Assembly: GCA_035495315.1 (NCBI GenBank)
Contig: DATJGF010000194.1
Span: 1 to 64,000 of the forward strand
DNA from: DATJGF01 sp035495315
GTDB lineage: Bacteria; Verrucomicrobiota; Verrucomicrobiia; Limisphaerales; UBA8199
Length of the DNA: 64,000 nucleotides
Direction: 5' to 3'
Shown here: positions 1-7,973 of the stretch, in pieces
How positions within the stretch are numbered: position 1 is the first letter of the stretch
Layout: the number at the start of each line of letters is the position of its first letter
Translations under genes and position numbers: made by a program
The notes under the pieces: model-generated
Told to the model about the DNA's origin: nothing
Seen by the model: the letters and a program-made list of their open reading frames with translations, nothing else
Databases searched by the model: none

Positions 1-382
1 AGGGGTGCAGGTCGGCGGTCATTATGCCGGCTTTGACGGCTGGGTCGCCTTCCATGAAGACGCGGGCGGCCGTCGCATCCGGAGCTTCGAAAATCACAAT
101 GCCGAAGGTTTTATCGGCAGGTTCTTCCGTGCGTCCGGCCAGAATCACTGGGCCGTGTTCGGCAGCCGCTTTTAGGCGTTCGAAATGCCGCTGCACCGTC
201 GCCTGGTCTTCCTTGGTCCAGGCCTTTTCGTCCTGGAATTTCTGAGTCAGATGCAGCACATAAACGAATGTCTTGGGCGTGTCTGCGAGTTCAGCGCCAT
301 TTAGCCGCGGACCGTTCAGCAGGATAAGGCCCGCGAGAGGACCAGCCAAAACGCACGCAACAAAAGCTTTGGGGAATCTCAT
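1..382 (-). CDS. Secreted YCII-domain protein (partial, runs off the left edge)
   Basis: The minus strand is open from an ATG at 382-380 to the window edge, giving at least 127 residues with no stop. The first ~30 residues (MRFPKAFVACVLAGPLAGLI...) form a positively charged start plus hydrophobic core, so a signal peptide is likely. The rest reads as a YCII-type alpha/beta domain: FVYVLHLTQKF, then HFERLKAAAEHGPVILAGRT, then FGIVIFEAPDATAARVFMEGDPAVKAGIMTADLHP. The GD-P-AVKAGI pattern near the end is typical of this family, whose members are small proteins of largely unknown function. The C-terminus lies outside the window. It is divergent from the oxidoreductase at 480, so the ~97-bp gap probably holds two promoters. 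The family call is confident; the function is unknown. Confidence 0.8.
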   Translation of the reverse strand, partial: MRFPKAFVACVLAGPLAGLILLNGPRLNGAELADTPKTFVYVLHLTQKFQDEKAWTKEDQATVQRHFERLKAAAEHGPVILAGRTEEPADKTFGIVIFEAPDATAARVFMEGDPAVKAGIMTADLHP

Positions 383-479
383 GCGCACATGCTGGCGCGG
401 GACCCCGTCGGTGTCAATCGGCCAGCAACGCAGACTATTTGGGATTTGCATTGGCTCGCGACCGCTACAGAATGCCTTT

Positions 480-1529
480 ATGAAAAGTGGCAATTCGCGA
501 AATGTCAAAGACCCGATCAAAGTCGCGGTGGTGGGGCTGGGATTTATGGGTGTAACGCATCTTCGCGCCTACCAGGAAACCGACGGCGCGAAGATCGTCG
601 CGGTTTGTGACGCGGTGCGCCTTCCGGTCAATGGCGTGCTTCAAGGGGTGGCCGGAAACGTAAAAAAATCCGATGACATCCATCTGGGGCCTAGCGTTCG
701 GGTGTATCGCAAGCTGGAAGAAGTGCTGGCTGACTCCGAAGTCGAGCTGGTCGACTTGTGCACGCCGACACCCCTGCATCCTGACCAGGCCATAGCAAGC
801 CTCAAATCCGGTAAGCATGTCTTCTGCGAAAAGCCGCTGGCGCGCACATCGGCCGGCGCGCGGGAAATTGTTGCGATTGAGAAAGAATCGCCGGGCTTCC
901 TGATGCCGGCGATGTGCATGCGGTTCTGGCCAGGCTGGAGTTCGCTAAAACAAGTCGTTGATGAAAAGCGTTACGGGGCGATCCTGGCTGCGCGTTTTCG
1001 GCGCATGTCGGAGATGCCTACGTGGAGCAAACAGGGAACCTATGCCGGCGGCAACGACCTTGGTGGCGCCCTGTTCGATCTGCACATCCATGATACGGAC
1101 TTCGTGCAGTTCCTTTTCGGCCGGCCTTCGGCTGTTTTCTCGTCAGGGGTAACTCGGCCCAGTGGCTCAATTGATCATGTCGTAACTCAATATCTTTATC
1201 CGGGTGGCCCGGCCGTGTACGCAGAAGGCAGTTGGCTCCTTACCAAAGGCTTTAATATGTCCTACACGGTGCATTGCGAGGGGGCGACATTGGATTTCGA
1301 CCTCGCCCGGGGCGCTGAGGCAATGCAAGTGACCGAGCGCGGCAAACCAACCCAGACCCTCAAATTTGACGGACCAGACGGTTACGGCCATGAAATCCGC
1401 TATGTCGTCGATTGCGCGCGAAATAACAAACCTCCTCAAACAGTAACAGTCCAGGATGGGTTAAGCGCGCTGGAAATCTGCGAGGCTGAGGAGAAATCAA
1501 TCAAAACGGGTCAGGTTGCGGCGGTTTAG
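480..1529 (+). CDS. Gfo/Idh/MocA-family NAD(P)-dependent oxidoreductase
   Basis: The 349-residue product has an N-terminal Rossmann fold with the nucleotide loop GLGFMG at residues 19-24 (preceded by KVAVV) and the family EKPL motif at 117-120, which carries the catalytic Lys. The C-terminal half is the usual alpha/beta substrate domain (GGALFDLHIHDTDFVQFLFG). The ATG at 480 is preferred: the frame stays open upstream to 273, but that extension overlaps the start of the divergent YCII gene and is not oxidoreductase-like. There is no Tat or Sec signal, so it is cytoplasmic. Members oxidise or reduce sugars, inositols or related polyols; the substrate cannot be read from sequence. It lies 24 bp upstream of a secreted DUF1080 protein, and the pair may act together in sugar catabolism (inference). 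Confidence 0.9.
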   Translation: MKSGNSRNVKDPIKVAVVGLGFMGVTHLRAYQETDGAKIVAVCDAVRLPVNGVLQGVAGNVKKSDDIHLGPSVRVYRKLEEVLADSEVELVDLCTPTPLHPDQAIASLKSGKHVFCEKPLARTSAGAREIVAIEKESPGFLMPAMCMRFWPGWSSLKQVVDEKRYGAILAARFRRMSEMPTWSKQGTYAGGNDLGGALFDLHIHDTDFVQFLFGRPSAVFSSGVTRPSGSIDHVVTQYLYPGGPAVYAEGSWLLTKGFNMSYTVHCEGATLDFDLARGAEAMQVTERGKPTQTLKFDGPDGYGHEIRYVVDCARNNKPPQTVTVQDGLSALEICEAEEKSIKTGQVAAV

Positions 1530-1553
1530 GATGACGTTGTGAATTGTTAAAAA

Positions 1554-2627
1554 ATGAACCACTCCGAATCTTTAAGTATCTCACATGGTTTTTACCTTGG
1601 CGTGCTATCAGCCCTGATTTTGGTGGGTCAGGCAACCCAGGCCCAGCCGGATCCGAATTATTTAGATCATGATCGCAGTCGTCCTCAACCTGCCGTAGTC
1701 ACCCCGGGAACTCCAAGCACGCAGGAGCAAGCCGGAAAGCCGCCCTCGGACGCGACGGTGCTTTTCGACGGCCAAGATCTGTCGCAATGGGTAAGTATGG
1801 ATGGCACTCCAACCAAATGGATCAGCAAGGAAGGCTACATGGAATGTGTCCGCGGCAGCGGCTACATCCGGACCCTGCAGAATTTTGGCGATTGCCAATT
1901 GCACGTCGAATGGGAGACCCCTACCCCTCCGCATGGCGAAGGTCAGGGTCGCGGCAACAGCGGCGTGTTCCTGGGCCTCGACCGCTATGAGATCCAGGTG
2001 CTGGATTCGTTCGAGAGCAAGACCTACGCCGATGGCAGCGCCGGCGCCGTTTATGGCCAATACCCACCCCTGGTTAATGCGACCAAGCCGCCCGGAGTTT
2101 GGCAGACCTACGACATTGTGTACACGGCCCCTCGCTTCGATGCCGACGGGAAGTTACTCTCACCCGTTCACCTGAACGTTTTCCTCAATGGTGTACTTGT
2201 GCAAAACAATGTTCGGCTCACGGGCCCGACGAGTTGGCTCGAACGAGCGCCCTATAAAGCGCATCCTGAAAAACAGCCAATTTCTCTCCAGGACCATGGA
2301 AACCCCGTGCGCTTCCGCAATATTTGGGTTCGGGAACTCGGCAACCCCGGCAAGAAGGAGTTCACTCTTCCAATCGCGCTGTTAGATTCCTATACTGGAA
2401 AGTACACCTCTGCCGGCAACAATCATTTCGCCATCACTCGCGAGGATACACAACTGGTTGCCTCGCTCGACGGGGCAAGATTCGTACTCTTCGCAGAATC
2501 TCCGACTCACTTTTTCGCCAAGACCACCGACGTCCAAATTGAATTCCCGTCCGGCGACAAAGCCAAACCGGAGCGGCTCATTTGGTCGGTTGGAGAAGGC
2601 GCCAATGAAGCCAAACGAGAGCAGTGA
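1554..2627 (+). CDS. Secreted DUF1080 (3-keto-disaccharide hydrolase-type) protein
   Basis: 357 residues. Residues 1-30 are a signal peptide (hydrophobic FYLGVLSALILVG followed by AQA), then a Pro/Ser-rich linker to about residue 65. The DUF1080 concanavalin-like domain starts at TVLFDGQDLSQW (~68-79) and runs to about 262 (NPVRFRNIWVRELG). It contains family landmarks such as GYIRTLQNFGDCQLHVEW, GNSGVFLGLDRYEIQVLDSF and the QDHGNPVRFRNIW strand. Residues ~270-350 (LLDSYTGKYTSAGNNHFAIT) resemble a small beta-rich C-terminal domain seen on other secreted hydrolases. DUF1080 proteins are abundant in Verrucomicrobia and Planctomycetes, and some hydrolyse 3-keto-glycosides. It probably shares a transcript with the oxidoreductase 24 bp upstream. 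The substrate is unknown. Confidence 0.88.
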   Translation: MNHSESLSISHGFYLGVLSALILVGQATQAQPDPNYLDHDRSRPQPAVVTPGTPSTQEQAGKPPSDATVLFDGQDLSQWVSMDGTPTKWISKEGYMECVRGSGYIRTLQNFGDCQLHVEWETPTPPHGEGQGRGNSGVFLGLDRYEIQVLDSFESKTYADGSAGAVYGQYPPLVNATKPPGVWQTYDIVYTAPRFDADGKLLSPVHLNVFLNGVLVQNNVRLTGPTSWLERAPYKAHPEKQPISLQDHGNPVRFRNIWVRELGNPGKKEFTLPIALLDSYTGKYTSAGNNHFAITREDTQLVASLDGARFVLFAESPTHFFAKTTDVQIEFPSGDKAKPERLIWSVGEGANEAKREQ

Positions 2628-2676
2628 ATTGCGAGCCATCATTTTTTTCCCCAATGATTTTGCCCGAGTTGGTGAG

Positions 2677-2729
2677 GCCCGCTCGGGGAGCGGGCTATGG
2701 CCACCCAGCGGCCCGCTCGGCGAGCGGGC
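2677..2729. repeat. Paired hairpin repeat (REP-like), copy 1
   Basis: There are two near-identical 19-nt palindromes, GCCCGCTCGGGGAGCGGGC at 2677-2695 and GCCCGCTCGGCGAGCGGGC at 2711-2729, followed by CCTACC. Elements of the same architecture occur at 34755-34827 and 51911-51967. The element lies downstream of the DUF1080 gene and just before the recA promoter, so it could also terminate transcription, although no T-run follows. Confidence 0.75.
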
Positions 2730-2750
2730 CCTACCTACCTTAAACGGTGT

Positions 2751-2778
2751 TTGACAATGACTTTGCAGCTTCTAAGCT
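2751..2778 (+). promoter_or_regulatory. Candidate sigma-70-type promoter of recA
   Basis: A consensus -35 box TTGACA (2751-2756) is followed after 16 bp by TAAGCT (2773-2778) as a possible -10, 48 bp before the recA ATG. I see no clear SOS box of a known type. Position and spacing fit, but the -10 is imperfect. Confidence 0.45.
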
Positions 2779-2825
2779 CAAACTAGAGTGTTCAATCAAG
2801 AATCTGAATTTAACTGAGACGATTT

Positions 2826-3902
2826 ATGCCTCCAAAAACAGCCGAGAAAGCTCCCGAAAAAACAGTCGACCCAAAAGCCGCCGAACTTGCCAAGATCTCC
2901 GCTGCCCGCCAGCGCGAACTGGAAGCGGCGATTTCCTCGATCACCAAAACCTACGGTGAGGGCAGCATCATGCGCCTCGGAGACGCGCGAGCCTTGAAAC
3001 AAATCGAAGTCATCCCCACAGGCGCACTGGCAGTAGACCTTGCGCTCGGTGTCGGGGGTGTACCTCGTGGGAGAGTCGTGGAAATCTTTGGCCCGGAATC
3101 TTCCGGCAAAACCACGCTCATGTTGCACGTCATTGCCAATGCCCAGAAGGCAGGCGGCCTTGCAGCTTTCATCGATGCCGAACACGCGCTCGACCCCGCT
3201 TACGCCAAGAGACTCGGGGTCAATTTGGAGGATTTGTTGGTGTCTCAGCCGGATAGTGGTGAAGAGGCTTTATCGATATGCGAGACGCTGGCGCGCTCCA
3301 ATGCACTCGATGTCATCGTTGTTGATTCGGTCGCAGCTCTGGTCCCCAAGGCAGAACTGGAAGGCGAGATGGGGATGGCAACGATGGGGATGCAAGCGCG
3401 GTTAATGAGCCAGGCCCTGCGCAAGCTCACCGCGGTGCTGGCGAAAGCCAAAACCACATGTGTCTTCACTAACCAGATGCGTGAAAAAGTCGGCGTTATG
3501 TTTGGTAATCCCGAGACAACGCCCGGCGGCAAGGCTCTGAAGTTTTATGCGAGTGTACGCATTGATATTCGCCGCAAAGACACGCTGAAGGACGCCGCTG
3601 GAAACGCGGTTGGTAACCATGTGAAGGTGAAAATTGTGAAGAACAAAGTCGCGCCCCCATTTGCTGAAGCCGAATTTGATATCTTATATAATCACGGCAT
3701 TAACAAGGAAGGAAGCATCCTGGATGTCGGCGTGGAAAACGGCGTGGTCGATAAGAAGGGTGCATGGCTTCAATTCAATGGTGAACTGATAGGCCAAGGC
3801 AAAGAGGCGGCCCAGAAGGCGCTGGCGGAACAACCGGCGCTGGCGGCAAAAATCGTTGAATCCATACTTGCCAAACGAAATTCACAACCTGTTGCGGCAT
3901 AG
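2826..3902 (+). CDS. recA: Recombinase A
   Basis: 358 residues, normal for RecA. Walker A is GPESSGKT at residues 89-96. The DNA-binding loop region reads NQMREKVGVMFGNPETTPGG, followed by the invariant ALKFYASVR strand. A 30-residue Lys/Glu/Ala-rich N-terminal extension precedes the canonical ISSITKTYGEGSIMRLGD. RecA forms ATP-dependent filaments on single-stranded DNA, drives homologous recombination and triggers self-cleavage of LexA-type repressors. It stands alone downstream of a good -35 box; no recX follows. The C-terminal tail is Ala/Gln-rich rather than strongly acidic as in E. coli. The assignment is essentially certain. Confidence 0.98.
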   Translation: MPPKTAEKAPEKTVDPKAAELAKISAARQRELEAAISSITKTYGEGSIMRLGDARALKQIEVIPTGALAVDLALGVGGVPRGRVVEIFGPESSGKTTLMLHVIANAQKAGGLAAFIDAEHALDPAYAKRLGVNLEDLLVSQPDSGEEALSICETLARSNALDVIVVDSVAALVPKAELEGEMGMATMGMQARLMSQALRKLTAVLAKAKTTCVFTNQMREKVGVMFGNPETTPGGKALKFYASVRIDIRRKDTLKDAAGNAVGNHVKVKIVKNKVAPPFAEAEFDILYNHGINKEGSILDVGVENGVVDKKGAWLQFNGELIGQGKEAAQKALAEQPALAAKIVESILAKRNSQPVAA

Positions 3903-4147
3903 ATAGAACCATCTCAGAAGACATCGCTCTTGGTCTGAAATTTGCCCTGCAATGAGGTGACAGGTTTTGCTGGCTTCAACCACCCTGGAGCGTGGGCCAA
4001 AACCCCATTTCAGGTTTGGGCATTTGGAATTATTTGCTTGCTAATGAGATGGCGATTGCATATTTTAGCGGGGATTGATGCAAAGGCCGTAGTGCCCGAT
4101 TGGTTATTACACGAATGCATGAATAAGTTCCAACCGAAGAGGGTGTC

Positions 4148-4882
4148 TTGAGTCGCCCTTTCCCTTCACGTTCTTCTTCTTCTTCCGGTCCGTTCGTCAG
4201 GGTTAACGGGAAAATCCGTGCCCGCGAAGTCCGGGTAATTGGTGTCGATGGCAAGCAGTTGGGTGTGTTGTCCCTCGGCGAAGCCTTAACCATGGCCCGT
4301 GCCAACACGGTGGACCTCGTCGAAGTTGCGCCGAATGCAACGCCACCGGTTTGTCGCCTCGTTGATTACGGGAAGTACCGTTACGAGCAAGCCAAGCGCG
4401 AGAAAGAGTCCAAGAAGCATCAACACGCGACCAAAGTCAAGGAAGTGCAGCTCAGCCCTAAAATCGATCCGCATGATCTCACAGTGAAAATCGGACACGC
4501 CATCGACTTCCTTTGCGAGGACATGAAGGTTAAGGTCACGCTGAAATTCCGTGGACGCGAAATGGCGCACACGGAATTCGGGTTCCAGGTGATCGAGAAG
4601 TTTCTGACTGACATTGGCGGATATGGACATCCTGATTTTGAGCCCAAACTCAACGGACGATCCATCAACGTAATGATCAGTCCCTTGCCTCGGAACAAAC
4701 GAGCCAAGCATCCACATCAGGTTGAAGGCGGCGCGCCTCAACCGGCCGCTCCATCACCGCGGGCTGAACACAACCACCATCCGGTTTCCTCACCTGCCGA
4801 GCGCACGACAAAAGTTGAGGATCCGAAGTCGGCTGGAAATTTCAGCAACAACCCCTTCGCCGAGCTGGAAATTAAGCAGTAA
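4148..4882 (+). CDS. infC: Translation initiation factor IF-3 with a C-terminal extension, TTG start
   Basis: 244 residues, against about 170-180 for typical IF-3. The N-domain (RVNGKIRAREVRVIGVDGKQLG, residues 18-39) and C-domain (KEVQLSPKIDPHDLTVKI through FEPKLNGRSINVMISPLP) are complete. The last ~65 residues are a Pro/His/Ser-rich, probably disordered tail. An in-frame stop at 4124-4126 leaves no ATG before the conserved N-domain. The best start is TTG at 4148, with AAGAGGG 5-7 bases upstream as the ribosome-binding site. Rare start codons on infC are well known because IF-3 discriminates against them and so autoregulates, which would apply here. The usual downstream partners rpmI and rplT are absent; an aminotransferase follows. 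Confidence 0.95.
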   Translation: MSRPFPSRSSSSSGPFVRVNGKIRAREVRVIGVDGKQLGVLSLGEALTMARANTVDLVEVAPNATPPVCRLVDYGKYRYEQAKREKESKKHQHATKVKEVQLSPKIDPHDLTVKIGHAIDFLCEDMKVKVTLKFRGREMAHTEFGFQVIEKFLTDIGGYGHPDFEPKLNGRSINVMISPLPRNKRAKHPHQVEGGAPQPAAPSPRAEHNHHPVSSPAERTTKVEDPKSAGNFSNNPFAELEIKQ

Positions 4883-4990
4883 GAACCCTCCTGGTTATCT
4901 GCGCAGGTGAAGGCGTCATTTTAAGGACTGCCTGAGGCTAAAACCCCCTTGCGTTCGCTCGGCCGGTGAGGAAACATTTCCTTCACTCTT

Positions 4991-6079
4991 ATGCGACACG
5001 TCAAATTGCACATTCCGGGTCCGGTTGAGGTCAGCGAAAAGACCTTTCGCGCTTTTTGCACGCCGATGATAGGTCATCGGGGGCAAGGTTTTAAGGATCT
5101 CTATGCGAAGATCCAGCCACAATTGCAGCAATTGCTTTCGACTAAACAATTGGTTTTTATCAGCACCTCTTCTGCCTGGGGCGTGATGGAAGGTGCGATC
5201 CGCAATCTCGTTGCGAAGAAAGTGCTCAATTGCATGTGTGGCGCTTTCTCCGACAAATGGTTTGATGTGTCCAAGCGCTGCGGCAAAGAGGCCGAAGCTT
5301 TGCAGGTCGCTTGGGGGTCGCCAATCCGCGCGGCCGAGATCGATAAGAAACTGGCGACCGGCCAATTCGACGCACTGACCATTATTCATAACGAAACCTC
5401 AACCGGGGTGATGAGCCCCATCCAGGAAGTTGCCGCGCTCAAAAAGAAATACCCGGATGTGATGTTCATCGTCGACTCAGTCAGTTCGATGACGGCAGTG
5501 CCGCTCAAGTTCGACGACTTAGGTATCGACGTGCTGCTGGCCGGAACGCAAAAAGCCTTTGCCCTGCCACCTGGCACATCGGTTTTTGTCTGCTCACCGG
5601 CTGCGCTTGGCAAGGCTTCAACCATGAAAGACCGGGGCTACTATTTTGATTTCGTCGAGTTTCAGAAGAACGCCGAGCAGAGTATGACACCCAGCACGCC
5701 AAGCATTGGCCACGTCTACGCGCTGGAGTCGAAGCTCGATGACATCTTTGCCGAAGGTCTGGAAGCACGGTATGACCGACACCGCCGCACGAATCAAATG
5801 ACTCGTGATTGGGCTACGAAGCACGGATTTACGCTGTTTCCAGAAACGGGTTTTGAATCGATCACTCTCACTTGCATCAATAACGGTGCCAAGCCTGGCG
5901 GACGGGCTGTCGACGTTCCGAAGCTGCAAAAATTGGTCAAAGACCAGGGATTTCTCATCGACGGTGGTTATGGCAAAATCAAGGGCACTACGTTCCGCGT
6001 ATCCAACATGGGTGACGAAACCGAAGCGACCATGGGACAACTCTTTGCGGCGATGGACCAGGCGCTAAAACAACTCTGA
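4991..6079 (+). CDS. Class V aminotransferase (serine-pyruvate / alanine-glyoxylate type)
   Basis: 362 residues, cytoplasmic. The N-terminus (LHIPGPVEVSEKTFRAF...MIGHRGQGFKDLY) is the standard opening of this fold-type I PLP family. The aspartate that pairs with the pyridine nitrogen lies in FIVDSVSSMTAVPLKFDDLG (~159-178), and the PLP-binding lysine is K188 in AGTQKAFALPPG. Such enzymes transfer the amino group of alanine, serine or phosphoserine-like donors to glyoxylate or pyruvate. Some group members are SerC-like or 2-aminoethylphosphonate-active, so the substrate is not fixed. It is 108 bp downstream of infC on the same strand. No serA or other serine gene is adjacent to narrow the role. 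Confidence 0.9.
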   Translation: MRHVKLHIPGPVEVSEKTFRAFCTPMIGHRGQGFKDLYAKIQPQLQQLLSTKQLVFISTSSAWGVMEGAIRNLVAKKVLNCMCGAFSDKWFDVSKRCGKEAEALQVAWGSPIRAAEIDKKLATGQFDALTIIHNETSTGVMSPIQEVAALKKKYPDVMFIVDSVSSMTAVPLKFDDLGIDVLLAGTQKAFALPPGTSVFVCSPAALGKASTMKDRGYYFDFVEFQKNAEQSMTPSTPSIGHVYALESKLDDIFAEGLEARYDRHRRTNQMTRDWATKHGFTLFPETGFESITLTCINNGAKPGGRAVDVPKLQKLVKDQGFLIDGGYGKIKGTTFRVSNMGDETEATMGQLFAAMDQALKQL

Positions 6080-6104
6080 TCGCCCAACAGGTGCCCAAAC
6101 ATTT

Positions 6105-6201
6105 TTCGGAAGGCCGAGCCTCTGCCAAGCTCTGCCAGGCCCAAACATATTCGTATTGTTTTTAGGAGGGATTTTGGGGCCGCGGGGCTCGGCCTTCGGA
6201 A
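6105..6201. repeat. Long-range inverted repeat downstream of the aminotransferase
   Basis: The arm at 6105-6120 (TTCGGAAGGCCGAGCC) is matched in inverted orientation at 6186-6201 (GGCTCGGCCTTCGGAA) with 15 of 16 positions complementary. The loop is ~65 nt and contains a short direct repeat, CTCTGCCA. It sits between two convergent genes (aminotransferase and the receiver at 6285), so termination or REP-like function is possible. No T-run is present. Confidence 0.6.
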
Positions 6202-6284
6202 CCATAAGAGTTGGATTTGGGCAACACGCCCTTGAGAGCCGCCCCCTTCTCTCTTTCCAAGAAGAACTAACTAATGCCTTTGCA

Positions 6285-6749
6285 CTAAAACATCGCTGCC
6301 GGCAATGAAAGTCCGCCGTGATGTGATGTTTTCCCCTGAAGGAAGCTTGCCAATTGTTGCTTCAAAGCAGTTTCAAAATCGAAGAGTTCGCTGGATTTTT
6401 CCAGGAAGGCGTTGGCACCCAGCTGGTGCGCCCGCCGAACATCAGGTGGATAGGTTGAACCAGTTAGAACAACAACCGGCAATCTGCTGAACCTGGGGTG
6501 AGAACGAATCCAACCGAGGAACTCGAACCCATCGATGACCGGCATTTTTAGATCGAGCAGAATTAAATCAGGAAAAGGGTAAGCTTGGCGATCGGCAAAG
6601 CGCCCAGAGCCCTGAAGGTATTGTGTTGCCTGCAGCCCATTGGCGACGTACTGCAATTGCGGTGACTCGCCCATATGTTTCAATGCCACTCGCGTGAAGA
6701 TCAGTGTATTTTCATCGTCATCCACCAGCAGGACCGTTTTAGTCGCCAT
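6285..6749 (-). CDS. Orphan CheY/Rcp1-like single-domain response regulator
   Basis: 154 residues, a stand-alone receiver. The acidic pocket is VDDDENT at residues 9-15, the phospho-acceptor is D66 in LILLDLKMP, the switch Thr is in VVVLTGS and the conserved Lys is in AFLEKSS. The insert GRFADRQAYPFPDLIL before the phospho-Asp is typical of Rcp1-type regulators, which partner with phytochrome-like or other soluble kinases. The start at 6749 is chosen because AAGGAG lies 6 bases upstream; the open frame to 6890 is not conserved. There is no adjacent kinase. A palindrome at 6920-6934 lies 171 bp upstream. Three related receivers occur at 9862, 54256 and 54791. Confidence 0.92.
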   Translation of the reverse strand: MATKTVLLVDDDENTLIFTRVALKHMGESPQLQYVANGLQATQYLQGSGRFADRQAYPFPDLILLDLKMPVIDGFEFLGWIRSHPRFSRLPVVVLTGSTYPPDVRRAHQLGANAFLEKSSELFDFETALKQQLASFLQGKTSHHGGLSLPAAMF

Positions 6750-6919
6750 GGCACACTCCTTCTCGTTCGAAACGATAGGAACCGAAGAAAGACAACTCAA
6801 GGTGGGTGAATTGATCTGGTTCAAGCCAGCTGCCCGCATAAATTTTAGATTCAATTCAATTCCACTGAGGCATTTACCCGCGTTGCCCACCCAGATAATC
6901 CTGAAATCCTCACCATGCC

Positions 6920-6934
6920 ATGGGGTAAAACCCT
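6920..6934. promoter_or_regulatory. ATGGGGT-type palindrome, site 1
   Basis: ATGGGGTAAAACCCT contains the dyad GGGT-AAA-ACCC. It is 13 of 15 identical to the site at 55356-55370, and both lie upstream of minus-strand receiver genes. A response-regulator operator is a reasonable guess but is unproven. Confidence 0.4.
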
Positions 6935-6977
6935 AGGAACACAGATGCAACATTCTCAAAGGCATCTTGACGCGAAT

Positions 6978-7003
6978 GCTGTCAGACGGTACTGTCAGAC
7001 AGC
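6978..7003 (+). promoter_or_regulatory. Putative operator abutting the antitoxin start
   Basis: The 26 bases directly before the antitoxin ATG contain a direct repeat of CTGTCAGAC (6979-6987 and 6992-7000), bounded by the inverted arms GCTGTC and GACAGC. Toxin-antitoxin operons are usually autorepressed through such a site. It leaves no room for a Shine-Dalgarno sequence, so translation may be leaderless or weakly initiated. Confidence 0.55.
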
Positions 7004-7246
7004 ATGAAAACGATTCCGCTGCGGAGTTTGCTGCGAGAGCCAATCAAGGTGAAACGCCTGACGCGCTCCGGCCAGAGCGTCCAGGTCACCGACAATGGCA
7101 AGCCGCTTTGGGTCATCCAACCCGCCCCCCAGGACGAAGAGGACCCGGAGCGCGCGCGGGCGATAGACGAACTTTTGGATGAGGCGCTGCGAGCTCCGCG
7201 TTCGAAAGTCAGTCTTTCGGAAATCCTTGAAAGGGAGCGCAGGTGA
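7004..7246 (+). CDS. Antitoxin of a VapBC-like pair (Phd/YefM-type N-terminus)
   Basis: 80 residues. The N-terminal half (MKTIPLRSLLREPIKVKRLTRSGQSVQVTDNGKPLWVIQP) has the beta-alpha-beta pattern and VTDNGKPLWVI strand typical of Phd/YefM-type DNA-binding antitoxins. The C-terminal half is acidic and Arg-rich, helical, and suited to wrapping the toxin. The stop codon overlaps the GTG start of the PIN-domain toxin (GTGA), the usual toxin-antitoxin coupling. A direct/inverted repeat at 6978-7003 touches the ATG and is the likely autoregulatory operator. No ribosome-binding site is visible. Antitoxin identity rests on both fold pattern and gene order. Confidence 0.8.
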   Translation: MKTIPLRSLLREPIKVKRLTRSGQSVQVTDNGKPLWVIQPAPQDEEDPERARAIDELLDEALRAPRSKVSLSEILERERR

Positions 7247-7722
7247 GAACCTACGCGGATACAAGTTTTCTGGTTAAACTTCTGTCCGGAGAAGCGGGTG
7301 GCGCCGAAGTGGTGGCTGAATATCGACGACGGCTGCGACCTCGTCTCTTTTACCTGCCGTTACACGCTTTGGAAATTGAAAATGCCATTCGGCACCGCGC
7401 TTTTCATGAAAGGCGAATCCGTCCCGGAGATGAGCGTACCCAAATCAACCGGGAGCGAGACGCGGTTTTGGCCCGTCTTTCGCAGTATGTGAAACGGGGA
7501 TTTTTTGAGGAGACTGGTCTGGACATGGACTCGGCTTGCGACGGGGCACGGCGGCTATCGAGGACTTACACCGATCGGTTCGGTGCCCGGGCCATTGATC
7601 TCCTCCACGTTGCCTGCGCGTTGTTGCTCGGGAGCGAGCTGTTTCTGACCTCCGACAAACGTCAAGCCGATCTCGCAGGGGCGGAAGGGTTGCAGGTGGC
7701 GCTTGTGCCTGCTGCGGATTAA
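7243..7722 (+). CDS. PIN-domain toxin (VapC-like ribonuclease)
   Basis: 159 residues from a GTG start that overlaps the antitoxin stop. The PIN-domain acidic residues are in place: D6 in TYADTSFLVKLL, E44 in ALEIENAIR, D119 in ARAIDLLHVACALLLG and D138 in FLTSDKRQADLA. VapC toxins are Mg-dependent endoribonucleases that cleave tRNA or rRNA when the antitoxin is degraded. The residue pattern indicates an intact catalytic site. The pair is flanked by unrelated genes and ends before a hairpin at 7897-7925. Its target RNA cannot be inferred. Confidence 0.88.
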   Translation: MRTYADTSFLVKLLSGEAGGAEVVAEYRRRLRPRLFYLPLHALEIENAIRHRAFHERRIRPGDERTQINRERDAVLARLSQYVKRGFFEETGLDMDSACDGARRLSRTYTDRFGARAIDLLHVACALLLGSELFLTSDKRQADLAGAEGLQVALVPAAD

Positions 7723-7896
7723 GCCACCTCCTGATGACGATCTTTTCTCTGCCGGTTGGATTTCCAGCAGGAGGAAGCGCGCCAAACCTCCGCAGTTTCT
7801 GCTCATAGCGGTACAAAGGAGAATCCGGGAAACGGTTTGGAGAATTTGGGCAATAAGCCCGTTTCAACGGTGCAACTTTGGCTGGTAGGCTGAAAA

Positions 7897-7925
7897 GGGC
7901 CCGCCAAATTCCGTTCGACGGGCCC
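7897..7925. terminator. Hairpin between the convergent toxin and radical SAM genes
   Basis: The inverted arms GGGCCCG (7897-7903) and CGGGCCC (7919-7925) enclose a 15-nt loop in the gap between two converging genes. No strong T-run follows on either strand, so it may be a weak bidirectional terminator. Confidence 0.45.
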
Positions 7926-7973
7926 CTGTGTTGTTCACGAGCGCAGATTAGTTAGCGGTTTCTTCGTTGCCGA

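Noticed and set aside
273..479. N-terminal extension of the oxidoreductase
   Set aside because: It overlaps the divergent YCII gene and the segment is Arg/Ser-rich without any Rossmann-like pattern.
3942..4151. 69-codon frame upstream of infC
   Set aside because: No family resemblance, no ribosome-binding site, and it ends inside the infC start region; probably non-coding leader.
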